A program made the position numbers and the translations under genes. Under the pieces are notes generated by a model, which made no database searches, was not told the DNA's origin, and was given only the letters and a program-made list of their open reading frames with translations. A stretch of 64,000 nt of DNA from Marivirga lumbricoides (GTDB lineage Bacteria > Bacteroidota > Bacteroidia > Cytophagales > Cyclobacteriaceae), in contig NZ_BMEC01000007.1 of assembly GCF_014636295.1 (NCBI RefSeq), positions 1 through 64,000 on the forward strand, in the 5' to 3' direction. Every line of letters starts with the position of its first letter. Position 1 is the stretch's first letter. Below, piece by piece: positions 17,175 through 28,500 of the stretch.

Positions 17175-19130
17175 TCACACCGTCTTCTCTTTCAATTCTC
17201 CATTTCTGTAAGCTTCCAGTAGCTCTTTGAGGTCATTAATACGTTCCTTTATGTTTTTTCCATCATCTACATCGCGGATACGTTGTTTGGTTTCAGACTG
17301 AGAGAGGAAAACTTCACTATAAGCAATGTCTTTTTCCTGAGCTATGGCTACTTTTTGACTTTCAAAGGCTTCATGAGCTATCAGTTGGCGTCCATAGCAA
17401 TTGTGCATCAGCGTAAATCCTGCAATACCGGTTTGGCCCTGGTAAGCTTTGGAAAAACCACCATCAATTACGACCAATCTTCCATTGCCTTTTATTGGGC
17501 TTTCACCTTGTTTTACTGATACCGGTACATGCCCGTTAAGGATTACAGCATCGGCAGGCAAACCAAACTCTTTCAAAATCATTTCACAGGTTTCGGCATT
17601 ATCTCTGTAATTGTAATAATAATTTTTGTGTTCCTCCTGAATGCTTTCATCATCAATAAAGTATCGCTCAAAGGTGGCCATTTTGTGTTTTCCGAAAATA
17701 GGAGAGTCGGGGCCTGCCCACAAATACCAAAGAATATCCACTCCTTTTTGTTTTTCAGCAGACTCGTTTCTGGCGGCAAAAGCCAATTGCACCTGCTTAT
17801 CAAAGTAATCCATTAATGCTTTACCTTTAAAAAGCTCATTACCCATTCTCACTTTTTTCAAAAAGCCATTGTTATTAAGGGGAATGCAACCATGATAAAG
17901 TAAGTTCTTATTAGTGACTTTGTACATGCTGCCTTTTTCAAAAAGAAATTTTACATGAGCTTGAAGCCTTGTGCTCTTTTGAAATGATTCTACCAACTTA
18001 TCCATCAGGAAACGTTCTTCAGGATGTAATTCAGTAAGGTATTCTCCTTCTAGTGTGGGGAAATACCTGTCTTTTAAAGGATAGGTTGCACCTTCAATTT
18101 TAACGGTATAGTTTTCTAAATCAATATCTGACATGAAAAGTCGCTCATGCATGCCAAATTCAGGCCTGCGGGCTACTAACTGATGCTCCAGCTTAAATTG
18201 AATGATGGAAATAGCTTTATGCATTAAACGGTTCAGCCATTCTTCTGAGCTGCTGTGAATTTCGTCCGGAGCCACCTTGGGGTTGAAAATGATACTTTCA
18301 TCATTCTTATAATATTCGAGTGCAAAAGAAGCCAGCGGAAGTAAATTAATGCCATAGCCTCTTTCAAGGGTATTTGTGTTTGCGTAGCGAAGAGATAGCC
18401 TCAGCACATTGGCTATACAAGCTTCAGAGCCACAAGCCGCGCCCATCCATACAATGTCGTGGTTGCCCCATTGAAAGTCAACCGAATAATGGTTCATCAG
18501 CTCATCCATAATAATTTCTGCTCCTGGGCCCCTGTCATACACATCACCAATAATATGAATTTTATGGATAGCCAGCTTCTGAATGAAAAGTGAAAGCTGA
18601 ATGATCAGCTCATCTGCCTGTTCAATTTCTATAATACTTTCAATAAGGTGTTCGTAATAGTCATTTTCCTCTCCTAAATCACGCTCAGCTACCAATTCAG
18701 CAATGATTTCTCCAAAGCCTTTCGGAAGTAGCGACTGTAATTTTCCTGTTGCATAAATAGACGCGAACTCCCTTGTGAGTTGAATTAACCTAAAAATGGT
18801 GGCTTTATAGAAAATGCTGACGTTTTCAAGGGCTTTCTTTAGCAAAGGAAGTTTTTCTTCCGGATAATAGATTAAGGTAGCCAATTGTCCTAAGTCCTCA
18901 TGGGAAAGCTCTTCTTGAAAAAGCTCTTTAATTTTTTGCTTAATTACCCCTGAGCCATTTCGCATTACATGTTGAAAGGCTTCATTTTCACCGTGAATAT
19001 CGCTCAGAAATATCTCTGCCCCTTTGGTTAAATTTAAAATAGAGCTTAGTGAAACAATTTTAGAGGAAGCCGATAGTTGGTTGGGGTACTTCTCTGCAAG
19101 CAGTTTCAGGTATTTTTTCTGAGAAGGCAT
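17175..19130 (-). CDS. fbp: Fructose-1,6-bisphosphatase class III
   Basis: The gluconeogenic phosphatase of the Firmicutes/Bacteroidota class III type, 651 residues. Metal-site motifs of the metallophosphoesterase core are SDIHGE (43-48), GDVYDRGPGAE (near 196) and QWGNHD (near 219), with NGHVPV near 540 and the VIDGGFSKAYQ segment near 565. Length matches the family. Cytoplasmic, monocistronic on the minus strand, divergent from the next gene. It is unrelated by sequence to class I and II enzymes. Confidence 0.94.
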   Translation of the reverse strand: MPSQKKYLKLLAEKYPNQLSASSKIVSLSSILNLTKGAEIFLSDIHGENEAFQHVMRNGSGVIKQKIKELFQEELSHEDLGQLATLIYYPEEKLPLLKKALENVSIFYKATIFRLIQLTREFASIYATGKLQSLLPKGFGEIIAELVAERDLGEENDYYEHLIESIIEIEQADELIIQLSLFIQKLAIHKIHIIGDVYDRGPGAEIIMDELMNHYSVDFQWGNHDIVWMGAACGSEACIANVLRLSLRYANTNTLERGYGINLLPLASFALEYYKNDESIIFNPKVAPDEIHSSSEEWLNRLMHKAISIIQFKLEHQLVARRPEFGMHERLFMSDIDLENYTVKIEGATYPLKDRYFPTLEGEYLTELHPEERFLMDKLVESFQKSTRLQAHVKFLFEKGSMYKVTNKNLLYHGCIPLNNNGFLKKVRMGNELFKGKALMDYFDKQVQLAFAARNESAEKQKGVDILWYLWAGPDSPIFGKHKMATFERYFIDDESIQEEHKNYYYNYRDNAETCEMILKEFGLPADAVILNGHVPVSVKQGESPIKGNGRLVVIDGGFSKAYQGQTGIAGFTLMHNCYGRQLIAHEAFESQKVAIAQEKDIAYSEVFLSQSETKQRIRDVDDGKNIKERINDLKELLEAYRNGELKEKTV

Positions 19131-19367
19131 ATTAAAGCATAGTTCTTTTGCTGAATATACGTGTTCTGTTGAAAGCTGGCAAGTTAGGAGGTTCTCAAAT
19201 AAAATTATATTTCTTCTGTAACATACGGTGTAATTGTAGAACTATCAGTAAAAAGGACTAAAACGATAGGTTACTCAGGTTACTGATTTTATTAACTAGC
19301 TATTTCATAGGGGTTTAAACCTTTTGTTCGAAAGGTAGTTTTAATCATTAAACCAACTTAGATAGTG

Positions 19368-20474
19368 ATGAGAAAAAAATTATTAACCCTGTTTGTAGGA
19401 CTCTGTTTTGCATCAGCCTTGTTTGCTGAAAAAACTTTAAAGTCCGGTTTTGTAAAAGGTAATCCTGAAATTAAGTCGATTAATGCTTTAAGCTTTGGCC
19501 CTGAAGGGATTTTATTTGTAGGTGACAGCAAAAATGCAATGGTGTATGCATTGGATACTCAAGATGAAGCGGTAAGTAGTGATAAGCCAGATTATAACAT
19601 AGAGCGCTTCGATGAAAAAATTGCTGCATTAATGGGAACTACGGTTGAAAATATCACTATCAATGATATCGCAATTAACCCTATTTCTAAAAATATTTAC
19701 GTTGCAATAACTCACTCCAGTGGGAAACCCGCTTTATTAAAATTAACCAACAATGACAATTTTGAGCCTGTAGATATGACTAATATTTCCTATTCGGGCC
19801 AGGCATTGGATAAAGCGGTTGCTGCAGATGCAAAAGATGGAAGAGGTCGTTCATTGAGAATGTGGGCTATTTCAGATTTAAACTATTCCGATGGGCAGGT
19901 AATGCTTACCGGCTTATCTAATCAGGAATTTGGCTCTACATTTCGCTCCATTCCTTTTCCTTTCAATAAAAATGAGCAGATGTCTTCTTTGGAAATTTAC
20001 CATGCAGCTCATGGAAGATATGAGACAGACTCTCCTGTAAAATCATTTACCACAACAAAACTGGATGGAAAAGATTACATTGTCGCCAGCTACACCTGTA
20101 CACCTTTAGTGGTATTTCCTACTTCTGATTTGAAGCCCGGACAGCACGTAAAAGGGAGAACAGTGGCTGAATTAGGTAACTGGAATACACCATTAGATAT
20201 GATTATTATGGAAAAGGATAATGAATCCTATTTATTGATGGCTAATTCAGCGAGGGCTGTGATGAAAATCAAACTTTCTAATGTTGCTGACTTTAATGGT
20301 TCTTTAACTGAGCCTGTAGAAGAAAGATCAGGCACAGCAGGCGTTGACTTTATTGCGCTTCCATTTGTAAATGTACAACAGCTGGAAAAGCTGGATGACC
20401 AAAGGTTCGTGATGTTGCAAAGAAAGGCAGATGGCAACCTTACTTTATGGACTTCCAATGACAGGTGGTTATAA
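19368..20474 (+). CDS. Secreted hypothetical protein, possible beta-propeller
   Basis: A 368-residue protein with a clear signal peptide (RKKLLTLFVGLCFASALFA, then EKT). The mature part has repeated strand-turn units such as FGPEGILFVGDSKN and MVYALD, which look like a periplasmic beta-propeller binding fold, but no named family is recognised. GTG at 19365 is followed directly by ATG at 19368, and I take the ATG. The 3' end overlaps the next gene by 17 bases, so the two are probably co-translated and may work together at the cell surface. Confidence 0.6.
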   Translation: MRKKLLTLFVGLCFASALFAEKTLKSGFVKGNPEIKSINALSFGPEGILFVGDSKNAMVYALDTQDEAVSSDKPDYNIERFDEKIAALMGTTVENITINDIAINPISKNIYVAITHSSGKPALLKLTNNDNFEPVDMTNISYSGQALDKAVAADAKDGRGRSLRMWAISDLNYSDGQVMLTGLSNQEFGSTFRSIPFPFNKNEQMSSLEIYHAAHGRYETDSPVKSFTTTKLDGKDYIVASYTCTPLVVFPTSDLKPGQHVKGRTVAELGNWNTPLDMIIMEKDNESYLLMANSARAVMKIKLSNVADFNGSLTEPVEERSGTAGVDFIALPFVNVQQLEKLDDQRFVMLQRKADGNLTLWTSNDRWL

Positions 20475-21489
20475 AATACTTGTTTTTCTATTCCTGAGCT
20501 TTTGGATTTCCACAATTCAAGCTCAGGAGTATGATTTTTACCTTGAATGGAAGGGAGAGGAAGCTACTTCAATTGTCATTAGTGAGCAGGAGATTCCCCA
20601 TCTGAACGTTCGGCTTTTGGGTAAAGCACAGAAAATAGCCGGCTCTGTTATTATTGATACCAACACTTGCTTCACCCCTTATTTCCCGTTCTCTATAGGA
20701 ACTACTTACCAGGTTTTTAATGGCCAGAAGTTACTCTTTACTTTTAGTCCTGACAGAGAAATTAAAGCTCCGGAAGTTCAAAGAGTATATCCTCTTGCTG
20801 AATTACTCCCTGAGAATTTCCTGAAATTTTACATTCAATTTGATCAGCCAATGGCTAGTGGTCATGTGTATAAATATTTGCAGTTACTAGAAGAGGGAAA
20901 ACCAATAGAAAATGCACTTATTCCTTTACAACCGGAGCTATGGAATGCTGATAGGACATTATTAACTGTTTGGATTGATCCCGGAAGGGTGAAACGAGAC
21001 CTTGGTCCCAATAAAAAGTTTGGAGCAGTTCTAAAAGCAGGAAATACTTATCATTTACAAGTTAATAAAGGCCTAAAAGCTGCGAACGGCTCTACATTGA
21101 ATCAGGAATTTGTAAAAGCTTTCAAAGTAATAAAAAGAGATGAAGAAATCCCGGGCATCAGAAACTGGATTATACATGCTCCGGAAAAAGAAACCACAAA
21201 CCCAGTAAAGATTGATATAAAAGAGCCTATGGATTACTCTACCCAGCATTTTATGGAGATTTTAAATAACGGTGAAAAAATATCAGGAAAATATACTTTC
21301 GTTTCTGACACTTCCATCCATTTTAAGCCTGAAAATGTGTGGAGTGATGGAAGCTATGTGCTTCGTGTAGCTTCAAAAGCAGAAGATTTAGCAGGTAATA
21401 ATTTCAACCGTCCTTTCGACAGAGATTTGGAAAAATTGTCCAAGGTGAGTGAGCAGGAATATTATGAAATCACTTTTAGTATTGAATAA
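20458..21489 (+). CDS. Secreted protein with Big_5/SbsA Ig-like domains
   Basis: Using the ATG at 20458, which directly opens a signal peptide (MTGGYKILVFLFLSFWISTIQA), the product has 343 residues. Segments such as LKFYIQFDQPMA with TLLTVWIDPGR, and VKIDIKEPMDYS with IHFKPENVWSDGSYVLRV, match the Ig-like Big_5/SbsA pattern. These folds usually occur in surface proteins as structural or binding modules; no catalytic residues are seen. It overlaps the preceding secreted protein gene and converges with the LOG gene, with two bases between. Confidence 0.6.
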   Translation: MTGGYKILVFLFLSFWISTIQAQEYDFYLEWKGEEATSIVISEQEIPHLNVRLLGKAQKIAGSVIIDTNTCFTPYFPFSIGTTYQVFNGQKLLFTFSPDREIKAPEVQRVYPLAELLPENFLKFYIQFDQPMASGHVYKYLQLLEEGKPIENALIPLQPELWNADRTLLTVWIDPGRVKRDLGPNKKFGAVLKAGNTYHLQVNKGLKAANGSTLNQEFVKAFKVIKRDEEIPGIRNWIIHAPEKETTNPVKIDIKEPMDYSTQHFMEILNNGEKISGKYTFVSDTSIHFKPENVWSDGSYVLRVASKAEDLAGNNFNRPFDRDLEKLSKVSEQEYYEITFSIE

Positions 21490-21491
21490 TA

Positions 21492-22076
21492 TCAGGTTTT
21501 ATCTTTAGTAATCCATTTAGGAGTAGCAGGCGCTTTATACCCATTCATTTTTTCTAAAATATCTTCAATGCTTGTACTCATGAGAACCATCTCAGCATTT
21601 TCTTCCTTCAATAACCCATTGGAAACCATAGTAGCTAATTGTTGCTGAAGAAAATCATAAAATCCATTACAGTTAAGAATTGCTACAGGATGTTGATGCA
21701 AACCTAATTGTCCCCAGGTAAGAATTTCAAATAATTCTTCCAATGTGCCGAAACCACCGGGCAAAGCAATAAATCCGTCAGACAGATCATGCATTTTAAG
21801 CTTTCGCTCATGCATTGTATCCACTATAATTAACTCTGTTAAGTCTGCATGTGCTATTTCTTTTCCACTGAGAAAATGCGGAAGAACACCAATTACTTTA
21901 CCACCTAAAGATAGAGCTCCATCTGCCACTGCTCCCATTAAGCCTACCCTTGCACCACCATATATGAGGCGAATTTCATTTTTAGCCAATATTCTCCCCA
22001 GTTTATAGGCCTCAGCATAGTACATAGGATCATTGCCTGCACTGGAGCCGCAGAAAACAGCAACTGATTTGATCAT
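21492..22076 (-). CDS. LOG-family protein (TIGR00730 Rossmann fold)
   Basis: A 194-residue protein of the LOG family, whose characterised members hydrolyse nucleoside 5'-monophosphates such as cytokinin riboside phosphates to base and ribose phosphate. Motifs are GGARVGLMG (40-48), MHERK (88-92) and the catalytic PGGFGTLEE (106-114). In bacteria the physiological nucleotide is often unknown. Cytoplasmic. It is 44 bases downstream of the BASS transporter gene on the same strand. Confidence 0.9.
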   Translation of the reverse strand: MIKSVAVFCGSSAGNDPMYYAEAYKLGRILAKNEIRLIYGGARVGLMGAVADGALSLGGKVIGVLPHFLSGKEIAHADLTELIIVDTMHERKLKMHDLSDGFIALPGGFGTLEELFEILTWGQLGLHQHPVAILNCNGFYDFLQQQLATMVSNGLLKEENAEMVLMSTSIEDILEKMNGYKAPATPKWITKDKT

Positions 22077-22120
22077 AATTATTTGTTAATTAGCATCCGT
22101 AAAATAGGTTGAAAATCTGA

Positions 22121-23029
22121 TCAATTAAAAGATTCATTGATTTTTTTTACCGCTTGCTTCTTATCAGGGGAGTATTTTTTCAATAGAAAGCCTATCAGTA
22201 AGGTAGTAAAGAATGAGAATGATCCATACAGCACAGCCATTACCTCCATTGCATCACTTCGCAATATATGAGAGGCAATATAAATAGCTAAAGCAGAATT
22301 TTGCAGGCCTACCTCAATGGCAATGGTGAAATTAGCATCATGTTTAATGCCGATGGCTTTTGAGGTGAAAAATCCGATTAACATTCCCAAAAAATTGATC
22401 ACCAAAAGCGGAAAGACTAAATGCCAGTCTTTCAATATTAATTTAGCATTTCCGCCATCACCGGAGAACATTGCATAAGCCACAATTACAATTAATAAAA
22501 GAGGGAGCACGTATCTGGATGGTCCCCTAAGTTTATCAGTAAATGATTTTGGAGTATATTCATTAATTAAAATACCAATAATAACCGGGATAATTACTGT
22601 AAGAAGTATCTCTCTAAAGGTGTCAATAAAATTTAGTGCAATTTCAGTATCTTTTCCTAAAAAGACAGAAAGTGCAAGGCTTACAAACAGGGGAATTGTA
22701 AAAATAATGGCAAAGCTGTTAAATGAAGTCATGGAGACTGATAAAGCTACTCTACCTTTTAACATATGTGTTATCAGGTTTGAAGCAGTGCCCCCCGGTA
22801 CCGAAGCAATGAGTATGACTCCTACTTTATAAACAGGTGCGATTGGCCAAAAGTAAATAACGATGAAGGCTAAGATGGGAAATAACAACAATTGGCAGGC
22901 TAAACCTGTTAAAATAGCTTTGGGTTTAATAAAAACACGCGCAAAATCTTTAAATTTTAGCGTAAGCCCTATGCCAAGCATAATAATAGCTATGGCTACA
23001 GGCATAAGTAAGTCGGAAAAATCAGGCAT
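22121..23029 (-). CDS. Bile acid:sodium symporter (BASS) family transporter
   Basis: A 302-residue integral membrane protein with about nine to ten helices. Diagnostic segments are the GIGLTLKFKDFARVF cytoplasmic turn (about 19-33), the SVPGGTASNLITHMLKG crossover region (about 76-92), and EVGLQNSALAIYIA near 239 with the paired helix break. BASS proteins couple sodium entry to uptake of organic anions such as bile acids, pantoate or pyruvate; the substrate here is not determined by sequence. It is followed 44 bases later by the LOG gene. Confidence 0.87.
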   Translation of the reverse strand: MPDFSDLLMPVAIAIIMLGIGLTLKFKDFARVFIKPKAILTGLACQLLLFPILAFIVIYFWPIAPVYKVGVILIASVPGGTASNLITHMLKGRVALSVSMTSFNSFAIIFTIPLFVSLALSVFLGKDTEIALNFIDTFREILLTVIIPVIIGILINEYTPKSFTDKLRGPSRYVLPLLLIVIVAYAMFSGDGGNAKLILKDWHLVFPLLVINFLGMLIGFFTSKAIGIKHDANFTIAIEVGLQNSALAIYIASHILRSDAMEVMAVLYGSFSFFTTLLIGFLLKKYSPDKKQAVKKINESFN

Positions 23030-23294
23030 CTGGATATAGTTTCAATACCTAAACGGATTTTCAAAAAATAGATTGGGTATATTCTATATCTGGGTATTTT
23101 TTTTTGATGAAAAATCATCTTGTTTAAGAGCAATCAGGATTGAGATCTAATTCAGCCTTACTAATTTTGAAACGCTGTTTAACTAAATATTCGTTACTCG
23201 TTAAAGATTTTTGTGAGTCTTCGCGCAATTAAAAAACTCAGTTTAAAAGTTTATCAACGAGACATAAACATTAATAAATTCTTATTTTAGCAAA

Positions 23295-25529
23295 ATGCCA
23301 GGTGCAGCCTTATCTTCTACCATCAAATTTCTTCGGAGTCAGGATTTCCTTAAATCCATTATTGTAACATTTGGTGTGGTGGCTCCCATAATTATTGGAG
23401 TGCAAATTAATCAGTTGCCTTACTGCCTGAGTATTGCTATCGGTATGTTTCTTACTTCAAGTAGCGATGTGCCCGGTAGCAGAAAACATAAAAGCATTGG
23501 TATTCTAACGGCAACATTAATCTCCACTTTAGCTACAATTATTATCACTTATGCAGCTGCAAATCTTTACATTCTCATTCCTGTATTAGGAGCTTTGGTA
23601 TTCGGGATTTCCTATATTTCAGTTTACGGTTTTAGAGCCTCTCTTATTTCTTTCGCAGGCTTATTGGCTATAGTTCTTAGTTTTGCGCATAAGCAAACTG
23701 GTTTTGAAATTATCATTCATGCACTATTTATAAGTTTGGGTGGTGTATGGTCATTGCTGCTTTCGGTTACTTTTCATCCCATTTTACAAAAGAGACAAAT
23801 CAGAAACGGCCTGGCGGAATGTCTTTCACTCACTGCTGAATATATTAAGGTGAGAGGTAAACTAGCGATGGAAAATCAGGGTCATACTCAATTAAAGGAA
23901 TCATTGTATGATCTGCAGGTTAATATTAATACGATTCATGAATCTTTAAGGGAGCTTTTACTAAATGAGAGACAGAGCTTTGGGTTTTCTAATTTTAAAA
24001 GAAAGCAATTGCTTATTTTCATAGAATTGATTGATATTCTGGAGTTATCTATGGCCAACCCTGCCAATTATGAGCAAATAAGCAAAATCTTCAAAGGCAA
24101 GCCTCATGTAGTTGAGCCTTTTATCCAACTAATTTTTAATTTATCCGATAGGCTGGAAAAAGCAGGTGATGCTCTACATAAAGGAATAAAATTGCCTGAA
24201 GTAAGTGATTTTACAAAGCAGATTAATGAATGCAGGGCAGGTATTCAGCTTTATGTACAAGAAGTGAAGCTACCGGAAGCCAGAGAAGGAGCTTTGTTAC
24301 TACATAACCTGTTGGATTATGAGGAACAGCAGCTTCAAAAACTGCAATCCATTGAGCGAGTATTTCAAGATCTGGAAGATAGGCAAAAGGTAGGGTTAAA
24401 AAGCAAAGAGGGAAAGCAATTTATCACACAGCAGGATTATGATATTAATATTTTGCGAGAGAATTTTAATTTCAAATCTCCTATTTTCAAACATTCTGCG
24501 AGGTTAACTATTGCTATGCTTGCGGGATTTAGCATTGGGTTAATTTTCTCCATTCAGAATGCTTACTGGATTTTGCTGACCATTGTAGTGATTATGAGGC
24601 CGGGTTACACACTCACCAAAGAACGCTCTAAACATAGACTGTATGGCACTTTAATTGGTGCCGGAATAGCTGCTGTTGTGGTGCTGATTACGCAAAATAC
24701 CTATGTGTATTCCGGCCTTTCTATCATCTCATTATTACTGGCTCTTAGTTTTATTCAGCGAAACTACAGAACCTCTTCTGTTTTTGTAACAACCAGTATT
24801 GTATTCATTTATGCGCTCATTAACCCGGATGCGTTTGAGGTAATTCAATATAGAGTAGTGGATACCTTAACAGGAGCAGTGATAGCTATGCTTTCCATTT
24901 CATTTTTGTGGCCAGCGTGGGAGCACACCAATATCAAATCGGTGATGGTTCAGGCGCTAAGAGCGAACAGAAAATACCTTGCAGAAATAAATAATTACTA
25001 CCACAAATCGGAAAGTAATACTGCTTACAAACTAGCTCGAAAGGAAGCATTTCTTGAAATGGGTAACCTAAATGCTGCATTTCAGCGAATGAGCCAGGAG
25101 CCCAAATCACAACAGCAGCAGGTAGGAAAAATTTATGAAATAGTAGGCTTGAACCATACTTTTTTGGCCGCTATAGCAGCCTTGGGCACATTTATATTAA
25201 ATAATAAGCGCCACGAAATTTCTAAGGATGTCGAAATAGTGATTGATACCATCGATAATAATTTGCGGCAGGCCATCCAAACACTTTTAAATAAAGAGAT
25301 TACTGAAGGAATTGCTACCGAAAGACTGGAGGAGGCTTACGAGCATCTGGAAGAAAAATTCAATAAGCTTGTTGCAATTAGAACTAAAGAATTAGATGAG
25401 GAGGAAACAAGACCTATTCATCCGGATTTTAGAAAAAATCTGCAGGAAGCAAGGTTGATCTCCGACCAGTTGAAGTGGTTAGTTACCATTTCAGGTAACT
25501 TGAAAAAAGTGGTGAAGGAGCTTGATTAG
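23295..25529 (+). CDS. FUSC-family (YccS/YhfK-like) inner-membrane protein
   Basis: A 744-residue membrane protein with two blocks of helices (about 20-165 and 395-520), each followed by long soluble helical regions. This is the FUSC-like layout of YccS/YhfK and aromatic-acid exporter-type proteins. The second block has the conserved YWILLTIVVIMRPGYTLTKER segment split over the third helix, with the RLYGTLIGAGIA turn after it. The substrate is unknown; aromatic acid or multidrug efflux is the usual guess. It stands alone and ends in a hairpin shared with the convergent FG-GAP gene. Confidence 0.85.
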   Translation: MPGAALSSTIKFLRSQDFLKSIIVTFGVVAPIIIGVQINQLPYCLSIAIGMFLTSSSDVPGSRKHKSIGILTATLISTLATIIITYAAANLYILIPVLGALVFGISYISVYGFRASLISFAGLLAIVLSFAHKQTGFEIIIHALFISLGGVWSLLLSVTFHPILQKRQIRNGLAECLSLTAEYIKVRGKLAMENQGHTQLKESLYDLQVNINTIHESLRELLLNERQSFGFSNFKRKQLLIFIELIDILELSMANPANYEQISKIFKGKPHVVEPFIQLIFNLSDRLEKAGDALHKGIKLPEVSDFTKQINECRAGIQLYVQEVKLPEAREGALLLHNLLDYEEQQLQKLQSIERVFQDLEDRQKVGLKSKEGKQFITQQDYDINILRENFNFKSPIFKHSARLTIAMLAGFSIGLIFSIQNAYWILLTIVVIMRPGYTLTKERSKHRLYGTLIGAGIAAVVVLITQNTYVYSGLSIISLLLALSFIQRNYRTSSVFVTTSIVFIYALINPDAFEVIQYRVVDTLTGAVIAMLSISFLWPAWEHTNIKSVMVQALRANRKYLAEINNYYHKSESNTAYKLARKEAFLEMGNLNAAFQRMSQEPKSQQQQVGKIYEIVGLNHTFLAAIAALGTFILNNKRHEISKDVEIVIDTIDNNLRQAIQTLLNKEITEGIATERLEEAYEHLEEKFNKLVAIRTKELDEEETRPIHPDFRKNLQEARLISDQLKWLVTISGNLKKVVKELD

Positions 25530-25537
25530 GCTCCTTC
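25514..25537. terminator. Bidirectional intrinsic terminator
   Basis: GAAGGAGC (25514-25521) and GCTCCTTC (25530-25537) form an 8-bp stem with an 8-nt loop that includes the FUSC stop codon. The minus strand continues into a T-run (ACTTTTTTC), which suits the convergent FG-GAP gene (stop at 25550). The T-rich tail on the plus strand is more distant. Confidence 0.6.
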
Positions 25538-25549
25538 ATTACATTACCA

Positions 25550-28500
25550 TTATTTTTTGATACTGTTTTCTGAAATATGACCTCTCGGGAAAACATATTT
25601 CCTGCTTTTTCCAGCATAGTCGAAAACAATAATTGAATCAACTTCTTTATTTAAGTGCAGCAACCGGGATTTTTGCCCTAAATAGGACGAGCCATAATAA
25701 AATTCATGCTGTAGTTTTTGACCATCTTTAGTGAAGATTGTAGCCTTCTGATCAGTTGGTTCAGGGTGATAAATATTTTCAGAGATGTTTCCAGTTGACT
25801 TATAAACCTTAAGGCTGTCATCATGCTGACTTATCAAAAATAATGGTTCCCCATTTTCAAGTGTTATTTCAGCCAGAGCTTTGGCATTTCCATTAACAAA
25901 AAAACCACTTTCAGAAACTTCAACCGGCCTAAAATCCCCTTCTCCATCACCTAACAGAAGCTTTCCAATAGAAGCGTCATATCTGCCAGTTTGAGGTTCA
26001 GGGGCATAAGAATTTCCAACCATTAGCAAATCGGGATTTCCGTCATTGTTAAAATCCTTTGGGAGGATTCCATATATCGGAGCCATCTGTGCCTCAATAG
26101 GTAGTGCTTTAATATTGAATTTATTATTGCCCAAATTTTCAATGTATGAGGTTTTAAATTCATAACTTTTTAATACATAGCTATTATCCAGTTCACCTTC
26201 AGCAAAGAAATCATCAAAAGTTGTTTTTCCATAGGTGGCGTAACGCTGGAATCTTCCTTTCATATATGAAAGCTGACTTATGAGAACATCCCTCGGGTGA
26301 GCCGGGTAGTTTTCTCCCAGAATGTAGTGGAACATAATGGGATCTATACTTCCATTATTATCAAAATCTTTAGTATAGAGCGATACGGGCTCTTTTTCGG
26401 AGGCCTTATATTTTGAGTTAAGACCTAAGTTGCCAGCTATGTAATCTATATCGCCATCGTTATCAAAATCACCTGCGGCTAAACTATTCCACCAACCTGA
26501 AGTATTCTTTAAGCCAGCTTCTTTCGTGATATTGTTGAAAATAATATCTTTTCCCTCTCTTCTTTGTTGCTGAAGGATAGTGATAGGCATCCACTCGCCA
26601 GTGATAACCAGGTCTACATGTCCGTCACTATCAAAATCACTCCATAGCGCATCGGTCACCATCCCAATATTAGCTAATTCCGGACATACCTCTTTTGTGA
26701 CATCGGTAAAGGTACCTCCATCATTTCTTAGAATATAGCTTTTTGGTGGTAGCGGATAACTGTGGGGCACAACGCGTCCTCCTATAAAAAGATCTAAATC
26801 CCCATCGCTATCAAAGTCAGCAGCAGTCACTACTGATCCGCTACTTAACATTTTTGGGAGGGCTTCCATATTTCGTGTAAAGTTACCATGCGCATCATTT
26901 ATATATAGTCTGTCCTGATATGCGTCATTTCCTTCTGGATATCTACTTCCACCACTCACTACATATAAATCTAAATCTCCATCAGCATCTGCATCAAAGA
27001 ATAGTGCTCCCATATCGTCAAAGCCAGTTTCTCCTGCAAATTCCTGTTTTTTGAAAGTTCCCTGGTTTTGTTGAAGAAAAAATGAGCCATTTTCAAGGGA
27101 ACTACCACCTATATAAAAATCTTCCAAACCATCTCCATTTATATCCCCTACAGCAATACCAGGTCCATTTTCTGACTGCCTTTGCGGAATGAGTGGCTGA
27201 ATCTTAAAATCGATAAATTCTGTTGTTGACTGCTTGTGTTTAATGTGAGTAAGTCCTGAAGATTCTTCAAAAAGTAGCTTTAAAATGGGCTTCTCTTTTT
27301 CGGTTAGAGGAAGTGAATTTTTATAATCTAGCACCAGCAACTGATTAGGTTTTACATTAAGCAATAATTCATGGTTTCCATTAGGCCAAAGTATTTCTAA
27401 TGAATCAATATTTTCAACATCTCCCAGCCCAAAGTGCACGTTGTTGTCAACAGTAGATTTATATCCTCTGGTGAGGAAGTGTTCGTAGTACTGCTGTTCC
27501 AAAGTATTTTCGTTATTATATTTCAAAGTAATTTTACTTCCTATCCCTTGCAGATTAACAGAGTCTCCTTTTAAATCTATCTTCAAATAGTTCCTGGTAT
27601 TCGAGTCTTTATTCTTGAGTTTTTCTGAATTGTTTTGGTAAATAAAAGCAGGTTGATTTACATTATTTATCACTAAATCTAAATCTCCATCTCCATCAAG
27701 ATCTGCGTAGGCAGCACCGTTAGAAAGGGAGGGTTGTACAAATCCCCACTCCTGTGACTTGTCGGAAAATGTTAAATCCCCATTATTTTTGAAAATGAAA
27801 TTAGGGATCTTAACATCTGTTAGCTTCTCCATTTCCTCCATTGCTTTAGCTTTTTTAGTTTCAGGAGTGCCAAATTGCATCATAGAATTGCTATAAGACA
27901 CAAAATCCATATCTGTTACATCTTTTCCATATCCGTTGGAAATGAAGAGATCTTTTAGCCCATCATTATCAAAATCAGCAAATAAAGGAGCCCAACTCCA
28001 GTCAGTTTTATAAATCCCTGCTATTTGTCCTATTTCGCTAAATGAATTTAATCCGTTATTTATTTTACCATTGTTAAGCTGAAGTGTATTGCGTATAAAT
28101 TGCGGCTCATACCCTAAAGCCAGGCTTCGGATATATTTGTCATGATTAATATTGGGGAACATAGATTTTTGACGAGGATTTTTATCAGGCATCATGTCCA
28201 ATACTAATATATCCACCATTCCATCATTATTATAATCTGCTACATCGGTTCCCATGCCAAACATGCTTTGATGTTTCAGCATCTCTTTTATTCTATTTGT
28301 AAAAGTTCCGTCCCCATTATTAATATACAGGATGTCATTGGTTATAAAATCGTTGGCTACATAAATATCCGGCCATCCATCTTTATTGATATCACTTATA
28401 GCGAGACCTAATCCATACCCTTCTATAAGAATTCCTGCTTCTTTCGAAACATTTGTGAATGTGCCATCTCCGTTATTACGGTAAAGTTTATCAGTACTCA